Positions 17,598 through 26,985 of a stretch of 55,140 nucleotides of DNA are shown piece after piece. The notes under the pieces were generated by a model, which was not told the origin of the DNA, did no database searches, and saw only the letters and a list, made by a program, of their open reading frames with translations. The translations under genes were made by a program, and so were the position numbers. Numbering within the stretch: the stretch's first letter is position 1; each line of letters begins with the position of its first letter. Source of the DNA: CAZSHG01 sp964606695 [NCBI: uncultured bacterium] (GTDB lineage: Bacteria; UBP14; UBA6098); assembly GCA_964606695.1 (NCBI GenBank), contig CAZSHG010000021.1, forward strand, positions 1 to 55,140, read 5' to 3'.

Positions 17598-18478
17598 GAT
17601 AAGCTCCCATCGTTGACTCGGGTGTATATATCGCCTATTAATTTCAACATCTCCACCGTCTCCCTAACATCGTGGACACGCAAAATATCTGTCCCAAAAA
17701 GCGCCGACCAGGCAAATGTTCCGAGACTTCCGAATAATCGAGCGGTAGCTGGAACGCCCCTTAAAGCCCGTCCGATGAACGATTTACGCGATGTCCCCAC
17801 CACCAGCTTAGAGCCGACGCCTTTAAATCTCGATAGATTTGCGAGAATATCCAGATTATCACGGTTCTCCTCCGTCTGCCTTTTCCCGAAACCTATTCCG
17901 GGATCGACCCATATCTTTTCCGTGTCTATTCCGGATTTCTCGGCTGATCCCACTCTCTCCCGCAAATACGCCCGGATTTCTTTTATAACATCCTTATATC
18001 GAGGATTCGTCTGCATATTGCGAGGCGTTCCCTGCATGTGCATGAGGATTACTCCGCAGTTCGAAGCCGCCACTACATCGGCCATTTCCGGATCGAAGGT
18101 CATCGCCGAGATGTCGTTTATTATTGTCGCGCCAGCCTTAATCGCCTCCTTCGCAACGCCGGATTTATATGTGTCCACCGAAACGGGGATGTTAACCTTC
18201 TCTGCGAGAGACTGAATAACGGGTATAATTCGACGCAGTTCTTCCTTGTCGTCCACCGGCTCGGCACCAGGCCTTGTAGATTCTCCGCCTATGTCCAGAT
18301 AATCCGCGCCATCTTCAACAAGGCGCAAACCATGTTCCACTGCGCGTTTCGCTTCGAAATAAACCCCGCCGTCCGAGAAACTGTCCGGCGTAATATTAAT
18401 CACTCCCATAATCTTAACATCACGGGGATCGTAAAGCCGAAGCATGGTATTTTCGATTTCATGGCCGGACATAGGCAT
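17594..18478 (-). CDS. folP: Dihydropteroate synthase
   Basis: A 294-residue TIM-barrel enzyme joining p-aminobenzoate to the pterin pyrophosphate in folate synthesis; it is the sulfonamide target. Signatures: MGVINITPDSFSDGG, YLDIGGESTRPGAEPV, PVSVDTYKSGVAKEA, INDISA, WVDPGIGFGKRQTEENRDNL and GTSRKSFIG. It may start a few codons later than 18478 (Met3 or Met12 are alternatives); the extra N-terminal residues are not conserved in the family. Confidence 0.95.
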   Translation of the reverse strand: MPMSGHEIENTMLRLYDPRDVKIMGVINITPDSFSDGGVYFEAKRAVEHGLRLVEDGADYLDIGGESTRPGAEPVDDKEELRRIIPVIQSLAEKVNIPVSVDTYKSGVAKEAIKAGATIINDISAMTFDPEMADVVAASNCGVILMHMQGTPRNMQTNPRYKDVIKEIRAYLRERVGSAEKSGIDTEKIWVDPGIGFGKRQTEENRDNLDILANLSRFKGVGSKLVVGTSRKSFIGRALRGVPATARLFGSLGTFAWSALFGTDILRVHDVRETVEMLKLIGDIYTRVNDGSLS

Positions 18479-18517
18479 ATAATATAATCGAAAGGACTAT
18501 TTCGACAAGCCAATATT

Positions 18518-18548
18518 GCAGGATTTTCGCGCAAAAGCCTGCTTTTTT
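18518..18548 (+). terminator. Hairpin followed by six T in the ftsH-folP gap
   Basis: GCAGG-a-TTTT-cgcgc-AAAA-g-CCTGC followed by TTTTTT reads as a Rho-independent terminator on the plus strand, yet both flanking genes are on the minus strand. It would stop antisense or read-through transcription coming from the left. On the minus strand there is no T tract. Confidence 0.4.
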
Positions 18549-18577
18549 GTCTATAAATATTGTCTAACAGGAATAAC

Positions 18578-20572
18578 TTAAGCGGGCTCGGGAGCCGTAT
18601 CGCCGGATATTGCCGGGCCGCGCGATTCTTTTGTTTCGGGGATTACTTCGTCTTCGGCACTTTCCTCGACCAGCGATTCTTCCGCCTCGGCGCGCTCAAT
18701 TTCTTTCCCCTCGAGAATAACGTCAACTTCCTCACCGGAAAGCGATTCGTATTTTAAAAGGGCTTCGGCTATGCTATCGAGTTTATCCCGGTTTTCGACA
18801 AGTAATTTCTTCGCCTGGCTCAACGCGCCCTCGACGAGACTCGTAACCTCATTATCGATCAGACGGTTAATCTCCTCGGAATGTCTCGACCCACGACTTA
18901 CCAGCTCCTTACCCAGGAAAATCTCGTTATCGCCTTCGTTATAATTCAGCGGTCCCAGGCTTTCACTCATACCCCATGAACACACCATCTTATGCGCGAG
19001 GTCGGTGGCCTGCTTGATATCGTTATCCGCACCGGTTGTCGGGTCTTCCAGAACAATCAGTTCCGCGGCACGTCCGCCCAGCATGTGCACAAGCTTGGTT
19101 TTCAAATAACTTTTACTATAGACATGCCTATCCCCGACGGGCAAATACATGGTCTGTCCTATGGACATCCCGCGCGGTATAATAGTAACCTTGTGGATAG
19201 GATCGCTTCCCGGAAGCAGTTTCCCGACCAGCGTATGGCCCGCTTCGTGAAACGCCGTAATCCGCTTCTCTTCCTGAGACAGCGCCATACTGCGCCGTTC
19301 CATGCCCATCATTATCTTATCTTTGGCGTGCTCCAGATCCTTTTGCTCGACCTGATCTTTCTGGTCTCGCGCCGCCATCAGTGCGGCCTCGTTGCATATA
19401 TTAGCCAGGTCCGCGCCGGATAATCCGGGTGTTCCTCGCGCTATTTCCGCCAGATCGACGTTTTCGTCCAGCGGGATTCCCCGCGTGTGAACTTTCAAAA
19501 TCCCCTCGCGGCCCTTCACGTCCGGCCTGTCTATCACAACTCGCCTGTCGAATCTTCCAGCTCTCAATAGAGCCGGATCGAGCACGTCTGGACGATTGGT
19601 CGCGGCAAGGACTATCACGCCGGTGTTAGCCTCGAAACCATCCATCTCGACGAGAATCTGGTTGAGCGTCTGCTCTCTCTCGTCGTGGCCGCCGCCGAGC
19701 CCCGTTCCGCGCTGGCGTCCAACCGCATCTATTTCGTCTATGAATACTATACACGGGGCGTTGGTCAGCGCGTTATCGAATAAATCTCGCACGCGGCTCG
19801 CTCCTACTCCCACGAACATCTCGACGAAATCGCTCCCGGAAACACTGAAGAAGGGAACCCCGGCTTCACCGGATACCGCTTTAGCGAGCAAGGTTTTGCC
19901 CGTGCCCGGCGGGCCGAGAAGTAAGACCCCTTTGGGTATTTTACCCCCCAGCTTGGAGAAACGCTTTGGATTCTTGAGGAATTCGATTACTTCCTGAAGC
20001 TCCATCTTGGCTTCTTCGCAATCGGCGACGTCGGCGAAGGTCACCTTCGCTCTGTCCGGCGTTATCCGCCTCGCTTTCGATTTTCCAAAGGAAAAAATCC
20101 CTTTTTGATTGCCCTGCATCCGCATAATAAAAAGGAAATACAACAGTGGCAATAACAGCCAGGGTAATATTGAAATCGCGACGGACCACCAGCCACCGCC
20201 CTCTTCCTCCGCGGAAATCTCGACACCGGCTTCCCGTAGTTTCGTTATTAGTTCCGGCGCTTCGAAGGGAATAAACGACTCGAACTCCTCGTAATGAACA
20301 TCTCTCTTGCCCACCGATACTATCTTCTCGGATTCAAAATCCCCCTCGACCTGCTTGCCGACGAATTTTACTTTCTGCACTTCGCCCTTCTCGACGGATT
20401 CGATAAATTCCGAATAACTCATCTTGAGCACCGGATTCCTATCTCCGTAAAACATCTGCGCGAGTATCACCGCGACGGCGAACAGAAGCACCCATAGGGC
20501 AAGACCTCTCGCCTTTGTCCTCCAGTTGGAGTTCTTAGGCGGTGGAGGTGGTTTTTTCGCTGGGGAATTCAT
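18578..20572 (-). CDS. ftsH: ATP-dependent zinc metalloprotease FtsH
   Basis: A 664-residue membrane AAA+ protease. Two N-terminal helices (about 24-42 and 132-150) flank a periplasmic domain; the AAA domain has Walker [15 protein letters not shown], the pore loop [16 protein letters not shown], Walker [16 protein letters not shown] and the second region of homology; the metalloprotease site HEAGH lies near residue 435. An acidic C-terminal tail follows. It degrades misfolded membrane proteins and regulators. The folP gene is downstream and the DksA-like gene upstream, as in several phyla. Confidence 0.97.
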   Translation of the reverse strand: MNSPAKKPPPPPKNSNWRTKARGLALWVLLFAVAVILAQMFYGDRNPVLKMSYSEFIESVEKGEVQKVKFVGKQVEGDFESEKIVSVGKRDVHYEEFESFIPFEAPELITKLREAGVEISAEEEGGGWWSVAISILPWLLLPLLYFLFIMRMQGNQKGIFSFGKSKARRITPDRAKVTFADVADCEEAKMELQEVIEFLKNPKRFSKLGGKIPKGVLLLGPPGTGKTLLAKAVSGEAGVPFFSVSGSDFVEMFVGVGASRVRDLFDNALTNAPCIVFIDEIDAVGRQRGTGLGGGHDEREQTLNQILVEMDGFEANTGVIVLAATNRPDVLDPALLRAGRFDRRVVIDRPDVKGREGILKVHTRGIPLDENVDLAEIARGTPGLSGADLANICNEAALMAARDQKDQVEQKDLEHAKDKIMMGMERRSMALSQEEKRITAFHEAGHTLVGKLLPGSDPIHKVTIIPRGMSIGQTMYLPVGDRHVYSKSYLKTKLVHMLGGRAAELIVLEDPTTGADNDIKQATDLAHKMVCSWGMSESLGPLNYNEGDNEIFLGKELVSRGSRHSEEINRLIDNEVTSLVEGALSQAKKLLVENRDKLDSIAEALLKYESLSGEEVDVILEGKEIERAEAEESLVEESAEDEVIPETKESRGPAISGDTAPEPA

Positions 20573-20590
20573 TTAACTCGTTACCCGACC

Positions 20591-20974
20591 TTACTTTACG
20601 TAATCGCTATTTTCCATAGCTTCTTTACAATCCACGCAATAAGGCGCATATGGAATGGCATTCAGTCGCTGGATGGGTATCTTGTCCCCGCACTCTATAC
20701 ATTTGCCGTATTCGCCCGTCTCGATTCTCTTAAGAGCGTTATCGATTAGCTCGAGGAGTTCGTTTTCGGTGCAGGCGAGGATATAGGCTTTCTCGTATTC
20801 CGCAGTTTCCGCACCCATATCGGCGGGATGAGTAGTAAAACTGGAAACCTCGCCAGTCGATTCCTTGCGATTCTTGTGGAGCATATTGTCCTCAAAGCGA
20901 CCGATTTCGCTCTGTATCTCTTCCTTCAATTTGTTTAGTTTCTTTTTGTATCTCTTAAGTTCTCTGGTTCTCAT
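20591..20974 (-). CDS. DksA/TraR family zinc-finger protein
   Basis: A 127-residue protein with an N-terminal coiled coil (about 1-75, charged heptads) and a C4 zinc finger, CIECGDKIPIQRLNAIPYA followed by CVDC. This is the DksA/TraR/YbiI design, which reaches into the RNA polymerase secondary channel. The typical DksA coiled-coil tip DxxDxA is seen only in degenerate form (THPADMGAET), so it may not mediate the full ppGpp response. It sits between ileS and ftsH with its own likely -10 TATAAT upstream on the minus strand. Confidence 0.85.
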   Translation of the reverse strand: MRTRELKRYKKKLNKLKEEIQSEIGRFEDNMLHKNRKESTGEVSSFTTHPADMGAETAEYEKAYILACTENELLELIDNALKRIETGEYGKCIECGDKIPIQRLNAIPYAPYCVDCKEAMENSDYVK

Positions 20975-21052
20975 GTGACTCCTTGATTTTCAAAAAACCA
21001 AACATCCTTTTATTATACAGATTTTATTACGAATTGCTATTTCCAATTGAAA

Positions 21053-24000
21053 TTAAACCCTTTTCACGTATATCTTTGCGTTATAGTCGTTTACGTCCCA
21101 GGTCTTTTCGAACTCGGGCGAATCGATTGGCCCTACTCGCAATTCCGTTGCCAGGACTTCTCGCGCAATCCACTCGTCGTGCCGCCGTATTGCATCGACT
21201 ATTTCCTCAACTGAATCCACGCCGACGATTATTCTATCCGTAACCTCGAAACCCGCTTCCTTGCGAGTATTTTGAATGCGGTTTACCAGTTCTCGCGCGT
21301 GGCCTTCGAGAATCAGATCGTCCGTCAGCTCGATATCCAGGGCCACGGTTAGGTTTTCTTCTGAATTGAGATGTAATCCCTGCGGTGCCCCGACTGTAAG
21401 AACGAGATCTTCTTCCGGATGCAGGGAGACCTCCTGCCCATCCAGGTTTAAGTGGATTACGCCGCTCTTCAAGCCTCTCTTGATGGTCTTGTCGGTCAAT
21501 CCTTCGATTATCTCCGCCATCTCCTTCATCCGAGCTCCAAAACGGGGTCCCAGAGTCTTGAAATTGGCCTTTGCCGAATAGCTCTGTAATTCAGAAAGCT
21601 CCCTGTTTTCCACCGCCTTAACATTCAACTCGCGCTTGATGAGATCCCTCGCCCATTCTGGCAGAGCTTTAGCGGATTCTCCAGCAATATATAAATCCGC
21701 AAGCGGTTGCCGGACTTTCAGGTTAGCTGCTTGTCGGGCGTTACGCCCCATCGTAACAATGCGTTCCGTGAAAACCATATCCTGCTCAAGTTCGACATCG
21801 ACGGCGGTTTCATCCACCGACGGGAATTCCGTCAGATGAACGCTTTTCGACTTATAGGTCAGATTCTCGTGTAATCCACGCCAGAGAATATCTGCTGTCA
21901 TAGGAATATAGGGAGCGATGAGTTTAGCCACCGTCACGAGGGCATTGTAAAGCGATCTGTAGGCGGCGAGTTTATCGTCTCCCATTCCGCACCCCCAGAA
22001 ACGTTTACGGGACAGCCTCACGAACCAGTTCGACAGCTCATCTACAACGAAACTGCTGATTTTCCGCGTGGCGTGGGTCAACTGATACATGTCCAGGTCC
22101 CCCCTGACATCCTTTACGAGCGAATTCAGTCTGCTGTTCAGCCATTTATCGGTTACAGAAGGCTTTCCATCGTCCATGTCGGGATTCCAGCCGTCGATGT
22201 TCGCATATAGGGCGAAAAATCCGAAAGTATTTCTCAGTGTATCGAAAAATATCCTCGAAACCTCTCCTATACCCTCCGGATCGAAACGTGTGGGTAACCA
22301 GGGCGCGCTCGTCGTTATTAAATACCACCTGAGGGGATCGGCACCGTAATTCGCTATTACCTGCACCGGATCGGCGGCGTTGCCGAGCCGTTTACTCATC
22401 TTCTGCCCGTTGACGTCGAGAACAAGACCGTTTACCAGACACCGCTTATAGCTGGATTTGCCGGTGATAAAAGTCGATATTGCGAGCAACGTATAGAACC
22501 AACCTCGAGTCTGATCGACTCCCTCGCAAATGAACTCCGCTGGGAAGAAGTCGGGTTCGAAATCGTCTTTATGTTCAAATGGATAATGCACCTGAGCAAA
22601 GGGCATAGCGCCGCTGTCGAACCAGCAGTCGATGACGTCGGGAATGCGGGTCATTCGCCCACCGCACTCAGGGCATTCGAGGTAAACGGCGTCGATGAAA
22701 GGTTTGTGGATATCCATGCCTTCTTCGTAGCCCTCGACGGCCATTTCCGCAAGTTTAACACGTGAACCGATAGCTACCTTATGATCGCATTCGGCGCAAA
22801 TCCAGATAGGAAGGGGTGTTCCCCAATATCTTTCACGCGAAATTGCCCAGTCGATATTATTGCGAAGCCATTCTCCAAACCTGCCCGACCCTATCTCCGG
22901 TGGAAACCATTCTATATCTTCGTTTACTGCGAGAAGCTTATCCTTAAAGGCCGTGGTCTGGATATACCAGCTGGCGCGGGCATAATTTACCAGCGGGCTG
23001 TCGCAACGCCAGCAGAAGGCATAGCTATGGGTCATCATTTCGCTGGCGAAAAGCAGTCCCCGGGCGTCGAGATCCTCGATAATCATAGCGTCGGCTTCTT
23101 TGAAGAACTTGCCGGCGAAAGGCTTAGCCTGGGGCGAAATCAAACCGTCCGCTTCCACCCACTGTATCATAGGCAACCCGTGTTTTACGCCTTCCTCGTA
23201 GTCCTCCGCGCCGAAGGCCGGAGCTATATGGACGATACCCGTGCCGTCTTCCGTTGTTACGTAATCCGCGGTGATAGCGAACCAGGCTTTTCTATCGGGT
23301 TCGCTGAACTTGAACAGCGGTTCGTATTTGATTCCCGCCAGTTCGCTCCCCTTTTTCGACTCGATAATCTCAGGCGGCTTTTCGCCGAAAACCGCTTCAA
23401 GACGAGCCCTGGCAAGCCATAAATATTGCCCGGCAAACTCGGCCTTGACATACTCGACATCGGGATGCAGTGCAACGGCAACGTTAGAGAGCAATGTCCA
23501 GGGAGTGGTAGTCCAGACCAGAAAATACTCGTTATCCGCGCCGCGTATCTTCATCCGCACGGTAATCGACGGGTCTTCTACCTCGCGATACCCCTGCGAT
23601 ACTTCGTGATCGGACAATCCCGTCCCACAACGAGGGCAATATGGCAGAATCTTATGCCCTCTATACATATACCCCTCGTCGAAGAATTTAGCTAAAAGCC
23701 ACCACACGGATTCCATATAATCAGGGTCGCACGTAACGTAGGGTTCGGAAAGATCGAGCCAGTATCCAATGCGTCTGGTGAGGTTTTCCCAATCGTCCAG
23801 GTATTTGAATACGCTTTTCTTGCAGGCCGCGTTGAACTTATCTACTCCCGTCGCCTCGATTTCGCTCTTCGACGAAATGCCAAGTTCTTTTTCCGCGCCT
23901 ATTTCGACGGGCAGGCCGTGCGTGTCCCAACCGGCCTTACGTTCGACCAGTCTGCCGTTCATCGTCTGGTAACGACAGACAATGTCCTTTAGAGTTCTTG

Positions 24001-24196
24001 CGAGGACGTGGTGCACGCCGGGCAAACCGTTTGCTGTCGGAGGGCCTTCGTAGAATACGAATTTAGGATCGCCCGAACCTTTATCCAGAACCTTCCGGAA
24101 AATTTCCTCTTTATCCCAGAAATCCAGGACTTCATTCTCGAGTTCCTGCTGGGTTAATTCTCTATCGATCTCTTTGTATAATTTTTTGTCAGACAT
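21053..24196 (-). CDS. ileS: Isoleucyl-tRNA synthetase, type 2
   Basis: A 1047-residue class I synthetase charging tRNA-Ile. The N-terminal active-site region reads PPTANGLPGVHHVLARTLKD, with GVHH in place of HIGH, followed by KAGWDTHGLPVE; the second signature is QKMSKRLGN. The editing domain (about 190-400) contains TTPWTLLSN and GTGIVHIAPAFGAEDY. This type-2 (eukaryote-like) architecture, known for low mupirocin sensitivity, occurs in many Bacteroidetes-like and spirochaete genomes. No T-box leader is present; it is cotranscribed 14 bases after the exported protein gene. Confidence 0.96.
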   Translation of the reverse strand: MSDKKLYKEIDRELTQQELENEVLDFWDKEEIFRKVLDKGSGDPKFVFYEGPPTANGLPGVHHVLARTLKDIVCRYQTMNGRLVERKAGWDTHGLPVEIGAEKELGISSKSEIEATGVDKFNAACKKSVFKYLDDWENLTRRIGYWLDLSEPYVTCDPDYMESVWWLLAKFFDEGYMYRGHKILPYCPRCGTGLSDHEVSQGYREVEDPSITVRMKIRGADNEYFLVWTTTPWTLLSNVAVALHPDVEYVKAEFAGQYLWLARARLEAVFGEKPPEIIESKKGSELAGIKYEPLFKFSEPDRKAWFAITADYVTTEDGTGIVHIAPAFGAEDYEEGVKHGLPMIQWVEADGLISPQAKPFAGKFFKEADAMIIEDLDARGLLFASEMMTHSYAFCWRCDSPLVNYARASWYIQTTAFKDKLLAVNEDIEWFPPEIGSGRFGEWLRNNIDWAISRERYWGTPLPIWICAECDHKVAIGSRVKLAEMAVEGYEEGMDIHKPFIDAVYLECPECGGRMTRIPDVIDCWFDSGAMPFAQVHYPFEHKDDFEPDFFPAEFICEGVDQTRGWFYTLLAISTFITGKSSYKRCLVNGLVLDVNGQKMSKRLGNAADPVQVIANYGADPLRWYLITTSAPWLPTRFDPEGIGEVSRIFFDTLRNTFGFFALYANIDGWNPDMDDGKPSVTDKWLNSRLNSLVKDVRGDLDMYQLTHATRKISSFVVDELSNWFVRLSRKRFWGCGMGDDKLAAYRSLYNALVTVAKLIAPYIPMTADILWRGLHENLTYKSKSVHLTEFPSVDETAVDVELEQDMVFTERIVTMGRNARQAANLKVRQPLADLYIAGESAKALPEWARDLIKRELNVKAVENRELSELQSYSAKANFKTLGPRFGARMKEMAEIIEGLTDKTIKRGLKSGVIHLNLDGQEVSLHPEEDLVLTVGAPQGLHLNSEENLTVALDIELTDDLILEGHARELVNRIQNTRKEAGFEVTDRIIVGVDSVEEIVDAIRRHDEWIAREVLATELRVGPIDSPEFEKTWDVNDYNAKIYVKRV

Positions 24197-24210
24197 AGCA
24201 TTAAGTCACT

Positions 24211-24930
24211 TTATTCGTTCGAGTTTTCCTTGCTTTTCACCACGGTCTCGACCTCGAAATCGGAGAATTCGTCTCCGAACCGAAGTGAAATCCTCGCATA
24301 ATACAATCCTGCCTCCACCTCGTTCCCGCGGTTATCGGTGGCATTCCAGCCTATCGAATGTTCCCCGGCTTTCAGGAACATATCCGGTAATCGGCGAACC
24401 GGTTTGCCCGACTGGTCTTTTATCACGATAATGGCTTCTCCGTCATAATTGGTCTCAAAGTCGATTGTAGCAAGAGGTTCTTCCCAGAAACCTCGCCTAT
24501 ATTTGATGGTAATCTCCGTATCCGATTTCGCGAAAGTTAACGCGAGACTCTCTTCCACCGCGTCGATATTGTTTACGGTTATTTTTCCGATTGTGGGCAG
24601 GTTCCTGAACCTTATCTGGGGCGGTTTAGTCGGCCTAACCAGCCGCAACTTCCAATCCGCCGATTTATCCGGCTTGCGGATATCCTTCCAGACGGCGTCG
24701 AGGAACTCAAAAGACGTATCCGCCATTGGCATATAACAATAAAATCCCACAGGAGGCACCGGCGGCGCGGCAACGTCCAGATCACGATCGAATCCTTCCG
24801 TCGCCCCAAATTCCATGCCAATAGCCATTTCCCGCGAATGTTCGCCATCGACAATAACGATGGTCTCCCATCCGTAGGCGCACATGACTATCAACATCGC
24901 CAATAATATTTTTCCAAAGTTTCTGTTCAT
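24211..24930 (-). CDS. Exported protein with FlgD-like Ig domain
   Basis: A 239-residue protein with signal peptide (about 1-20) and no assigned enzyme motif. The C-terminal 85 residues resemble the FlgD-type Ig repeat used in FCB secreted proteins (KPVRRLPDMFLKAGEHSIGW, then NEVEAGLYYARISL). The preceding region is rich in beta strands and aspartate. It is the first gene of the ileS transcript, an odd pairing. Function unknown; a surface or periplasmic binding role is only a guess. Confidence 0.7.
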   Translation of the reverse strand: MNRNFGKILLAMLIVMCAYGWETIVIVDGEHSREMAIGMEFGATEGFDRDLDVAAPPVPPVGFYCYMPMADTSFEFLDAVWKDIRKPDKSADWKLRLVRPTKPPQIRFRNLPTIGKITVNNIDAVEESLALTFAKSDTEITIKYRRGFWEEPLATIDFETNYDGEAIIVIKDQSGKPVRRLPDMFLKAGEHSIGWNATDNRGNEVEAGLYYARISLRFGDEFSDFEVETVVKSKENSNE

Positions 24931-24967
24931 AAGCCACCCTGTGGGTCTTGCTTTTTCATAATCGTAT

Positions 24968-24996
24968 ATAATAAGGTTATAGGGTATTCATTGCAA
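24968..24996 (-). promoter_or_regulatory. Sigma70-type promoter of the exported protein-ileS operon
   Basis: On the minus strand TTGCAA (24996-24991), a 17-base spacer and TATTAT (24973-24968) precede the start codon at 24930 by about 38 bases. Confidence 0.6.
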
Positions 24997-25120
24997 GTAA
25001 AAAATTCCCGCTTTTATTTCTTGATAATTCAGCCACGGTTTTTAGCGTGTTATATCTTCTCTAACCATACTCAATCGCCGCCAGATCATCATAACGACGA
25101 CATTTAACCCCAATTAAACA

Positions 25121-25155
25121 ATAGGATTGACAGTCCTATATCTCGCCTTTATATT
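25121..25155 (+). promoter_or_regulatory. Promoter with overlapping inverted repeat for the macrodomain gene
   Basis: TTGACA (25127-25132), 17 bases, TATATT (25150-25155). The -35 box is framed by a perfect inverted repeat ATAGGA-N7-TCCTAT (25121-25139), a plausible operator. The rest of 24997-25120 shows nothing recognisable. Confidence 0.65.
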
Positions 25156-25203
25156 CTACTCTCGAAAAATTGAAGACTGAAAATGCCGAAAACAGGAGGA
25201 AAA

Positions 25204-25737
25204 ATGGAAGTCAATATAGGCAAAGCCAGGTTTACGATAGTTCAGGGTGATATAACCGAGGCCGGCACCGAGGCCATAGCTAATTCTGCGAACGACAAGC
25301 TGTGGATGGGTAGCGGAGTTGCCGGGGCGATTAAAAAGCGCGGCGGCGAGGAAATCGAGCTGGAAGCGATGAAAAAAGGCCCGATACCGATAGGCGAAGT
25401 TACGGTTACTTCGGCGGGCAACCTTCCCATGAAGAATGTTATCCACGCGGTCGTAATGGGACAGGATCTCAAAACCTCCGAAGAATATGTCCGCAACGCG
25501 ACGCGCAATACGCTTAAAACCGCGGATGAGTTGCCCGTTACCTCTATAGCAATGCCTGCCTTCGGCACGGGAGTAGGCCAACTTCACGCCGACGACTGCT
25601 CGAAAATAATGATAGAGGAAACTGTTAACGCCCTCCTCGACGCCAGGAATCTGCTCAACGTGAAAATCGTCCTCAACGATCCGGGGATATACGACATCTT
25701 TAAACAAGCCCTGGAAAACAAGTTCCGGAGAAAATAA
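25204..25737 (+). CDS. Macrodomain (ADP-ribose-binding) protein
   Basis: A 177-residue stand-alone macrodomain. The ADP-ribose loops are recognisable: GDITEAGTEAIANSANDKL at the N terminus, WMGSGVAGAIKKRGG, and MPAFGTGVGQLHADD near residue 115. Members bind or hydrolyse ADP-ribose, O-acetyl-ADP-ribose or ADP-ribosylated proteins. The ATG at 25204 is chosen over an upstream ATG (25183) because AGGAGG lies directly before it and the extra residues are not conserved. It is monocistronic with its own promoter and terminator. No ADP-ribosyltransferase is adjacent. Confidence 0.9.
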   Translation: MEVNIGKARFTIVQGDITEAGTEAIANSANDKLWMGSGVAGAIKKRGGEEIELEAMKKGPIPIGEVTVTSAGNLPMKNVIHAVVMGQDLKTSEEYVRNATRNTLKTADELPVTSIAMPAFGTGVGQLHADDCSKIMIEETVNALLDARNLLNVKIVLNDPGIYDIFKQALENKFRRK

Positions 25738-25750
25738 GCTGATTTCGAAA

Positions 25751-25779
25751 AAGCACAGGTTGATTTTGCCTGTGCTTTT
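25751..25779 (+). terminator. Rho-independent terminator of the macrodomain gene
   Basis: AAGCACAGG-ttgattttg-CCTGTGCTT is a perfect 9-bp stem followed by TT and an AT-rich tail, 14 bases after the stop codon. Confidence 0.8.
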
Positions 25780-25797
25780 CAAATTTATTCCTGCGTA

Positions 25798-25965
25798 TCC
25801 CGGTTGTCACAGTTCTTGCTATCGATTGAGATACAATTCCCGTGATTGGCTGAAGGCAAGAACTGCGCCAACCTGCGTTCCGGCGGCTGTCACGCAACGT
25901 GCTACATTTCCTTTTAATTTTTCGCATTCTCTTTCGATGCACGTTTCGCGCCAGCCGCCTTTTTA
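25798..25965 (+). ncRNA. Candidate structured RNA, two long hairpins
   Basis: This gene-free stretch forms two consecutive long-range stems. Hairpin A pairs GGTTG (25802) with CAACC (25869) and CAGTTCTTGC (25810) with GCAAGAACTG (25856). Hairpin B pairs GGCGGCTG (25882) with CAGCCGCC (25952) and ACGTGC (25897) with GCACGT (25939), and is followed by T5, so a plus-strand transcript would end there. It does not match 6S, SRP, tmRNA or RNase P motifs that I can recognise. An alternative is a decayed gene on the minus strand, which has internal stops and no start. Confidence 0.4.
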
Positions 25966-26001
25966 TGATATATTATTTTGGTCTATTTAAGGAAAACGAT
26001 T

Positions 26002-26907
26002 CTATTTCAGGATTTTCTTAAAATCGGGATCATCGCGAATATTTTCTAAATCTTCGTCTTTGATTGCCATGGTTGAACGTCGCGGGTCAATTTCGATAGC
26101 GAGTCGCAGGGCGGTGATAGCGCGACGGTTTCTCTTTGCGACTGACCATAAACAGGCGAGATTATATAAGCCTTTAGCGTATTTCGGATTGATCTTAACG
26201 GCTTTTACGAGGGCCTTCTTTGCCCTGTCGGTTTTTCCCATTTTAAGATACAAAATTCCGAGATTATTCCACGCCGAATAGTTAACGGGGTCTATTTCTG
26301 TTGCGGCCCGGAAATATTCCTCAGCCCTGTCATATTTGCCCTGCTCCATGTAGAGATTCCCGAGATTATAAAGCGGCAGGGAATCCCCCGGCATGATCTT
26401 CTCGGCCTGCTCATAACATGTTATTGCCTTTTCGACATTCCCGGCTTCTTTGTTCATGACCCCCAACGAGACCCAATAACCGCCGTTGTTTTCTTCGTAA
26501 CCGATAGCCTTTTCGAAACAATCGATCGCGACTTTCGTTTCGCCGGTTGCGGCGTAAACTCGTCCTATGTGATACCAGGGTTCTCCCATTGTTTCCGCCA
26601 CTTCGATTGCCTGGCTGAAATACTTGAATGCGCGGGTTTTATCGCCCATACGGGTATGCGCGAGGGAGAGGTAAATATAGTCCTTCGCGTTGGCATCGCC
26701 TAAATCGATGCGTTCATTCAGGACGCGAATAGCCTCGTCGTAATCGCCTATCAGGAAATTGGCCAGACCGTATATTTCGAGGGCTAATTTGTTTTCCGGA
26801 TCGATCTTAAGGACGGAACCGATTTCGTCGAATGCTTCCCTGTATTGCCCTTTGGATATATACCTCGACGCGATGTCAACGGATTTTTTCGTGTCGTTAT
26901 CGCTCAT
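26002..26907 (-). CDS. Tetratricopeptide repeat protein
   Basis: A 301-residue protein made of about seven TPR units from residue 12 to 275, with the usual pattern (for example AWNNLGILYLKMGKTDRAKKA, WYHIGRVYAATGETKVAIDC). There is no signal peptide or membrane segment, so it is cytoplasmic. TPR arrays serve as protein-binding scaffolds; the partner is not evident from the neighbours. It is convergent with the macrodomain gene and follows the NHL gene on the minus strand. Confidence 0.88.
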   Translation of the reverse strand: MSDNDTKKSVDIASRYISKGQYREAFDEIGSVLKIDPENKLALEIYGLANFLIGDYDEAIRVLNERIDLGDANAKDYIYLSLAHTRMGDKTRAFKYFSQAIEVAETMGEPWYHIGRVYAATGETKVAIDCFEKAIGYEENNGGYWVSLGVMNKEAGNVEKAITCYEQAEKIMPGDSLPLYNLGNLYMEQGKYDRAEEYFRAATEIDPVNYSAWNNLGILYLKMGKTDRAKKALVKAVKINPKYAKGLYNLACLWSVAKRNRRAITALRLAIEIDPRRSTMAIKDEDLENIRDDPDFKKILK

Positions 26908-26985
26908 AGTGCGGTAAAATAGTAGTCAGGGCGTATATTTCCAAACGTTTTTTCATATTGAATAAAAAGGAGATGGAACCGGGAT

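Noticed and set aside
24931-25182. T-box or other riboswitch controlling ileS
   Set aside because: No T-box bulge sequence or specifier loop was found, and ileS is cotranscribed with an upstream gene.
25790-25975. Small Cys-containing protein on the minus strand
   Set aside because: A stop codon directly precedes the frame, there is no start codon, and two further stops follow.
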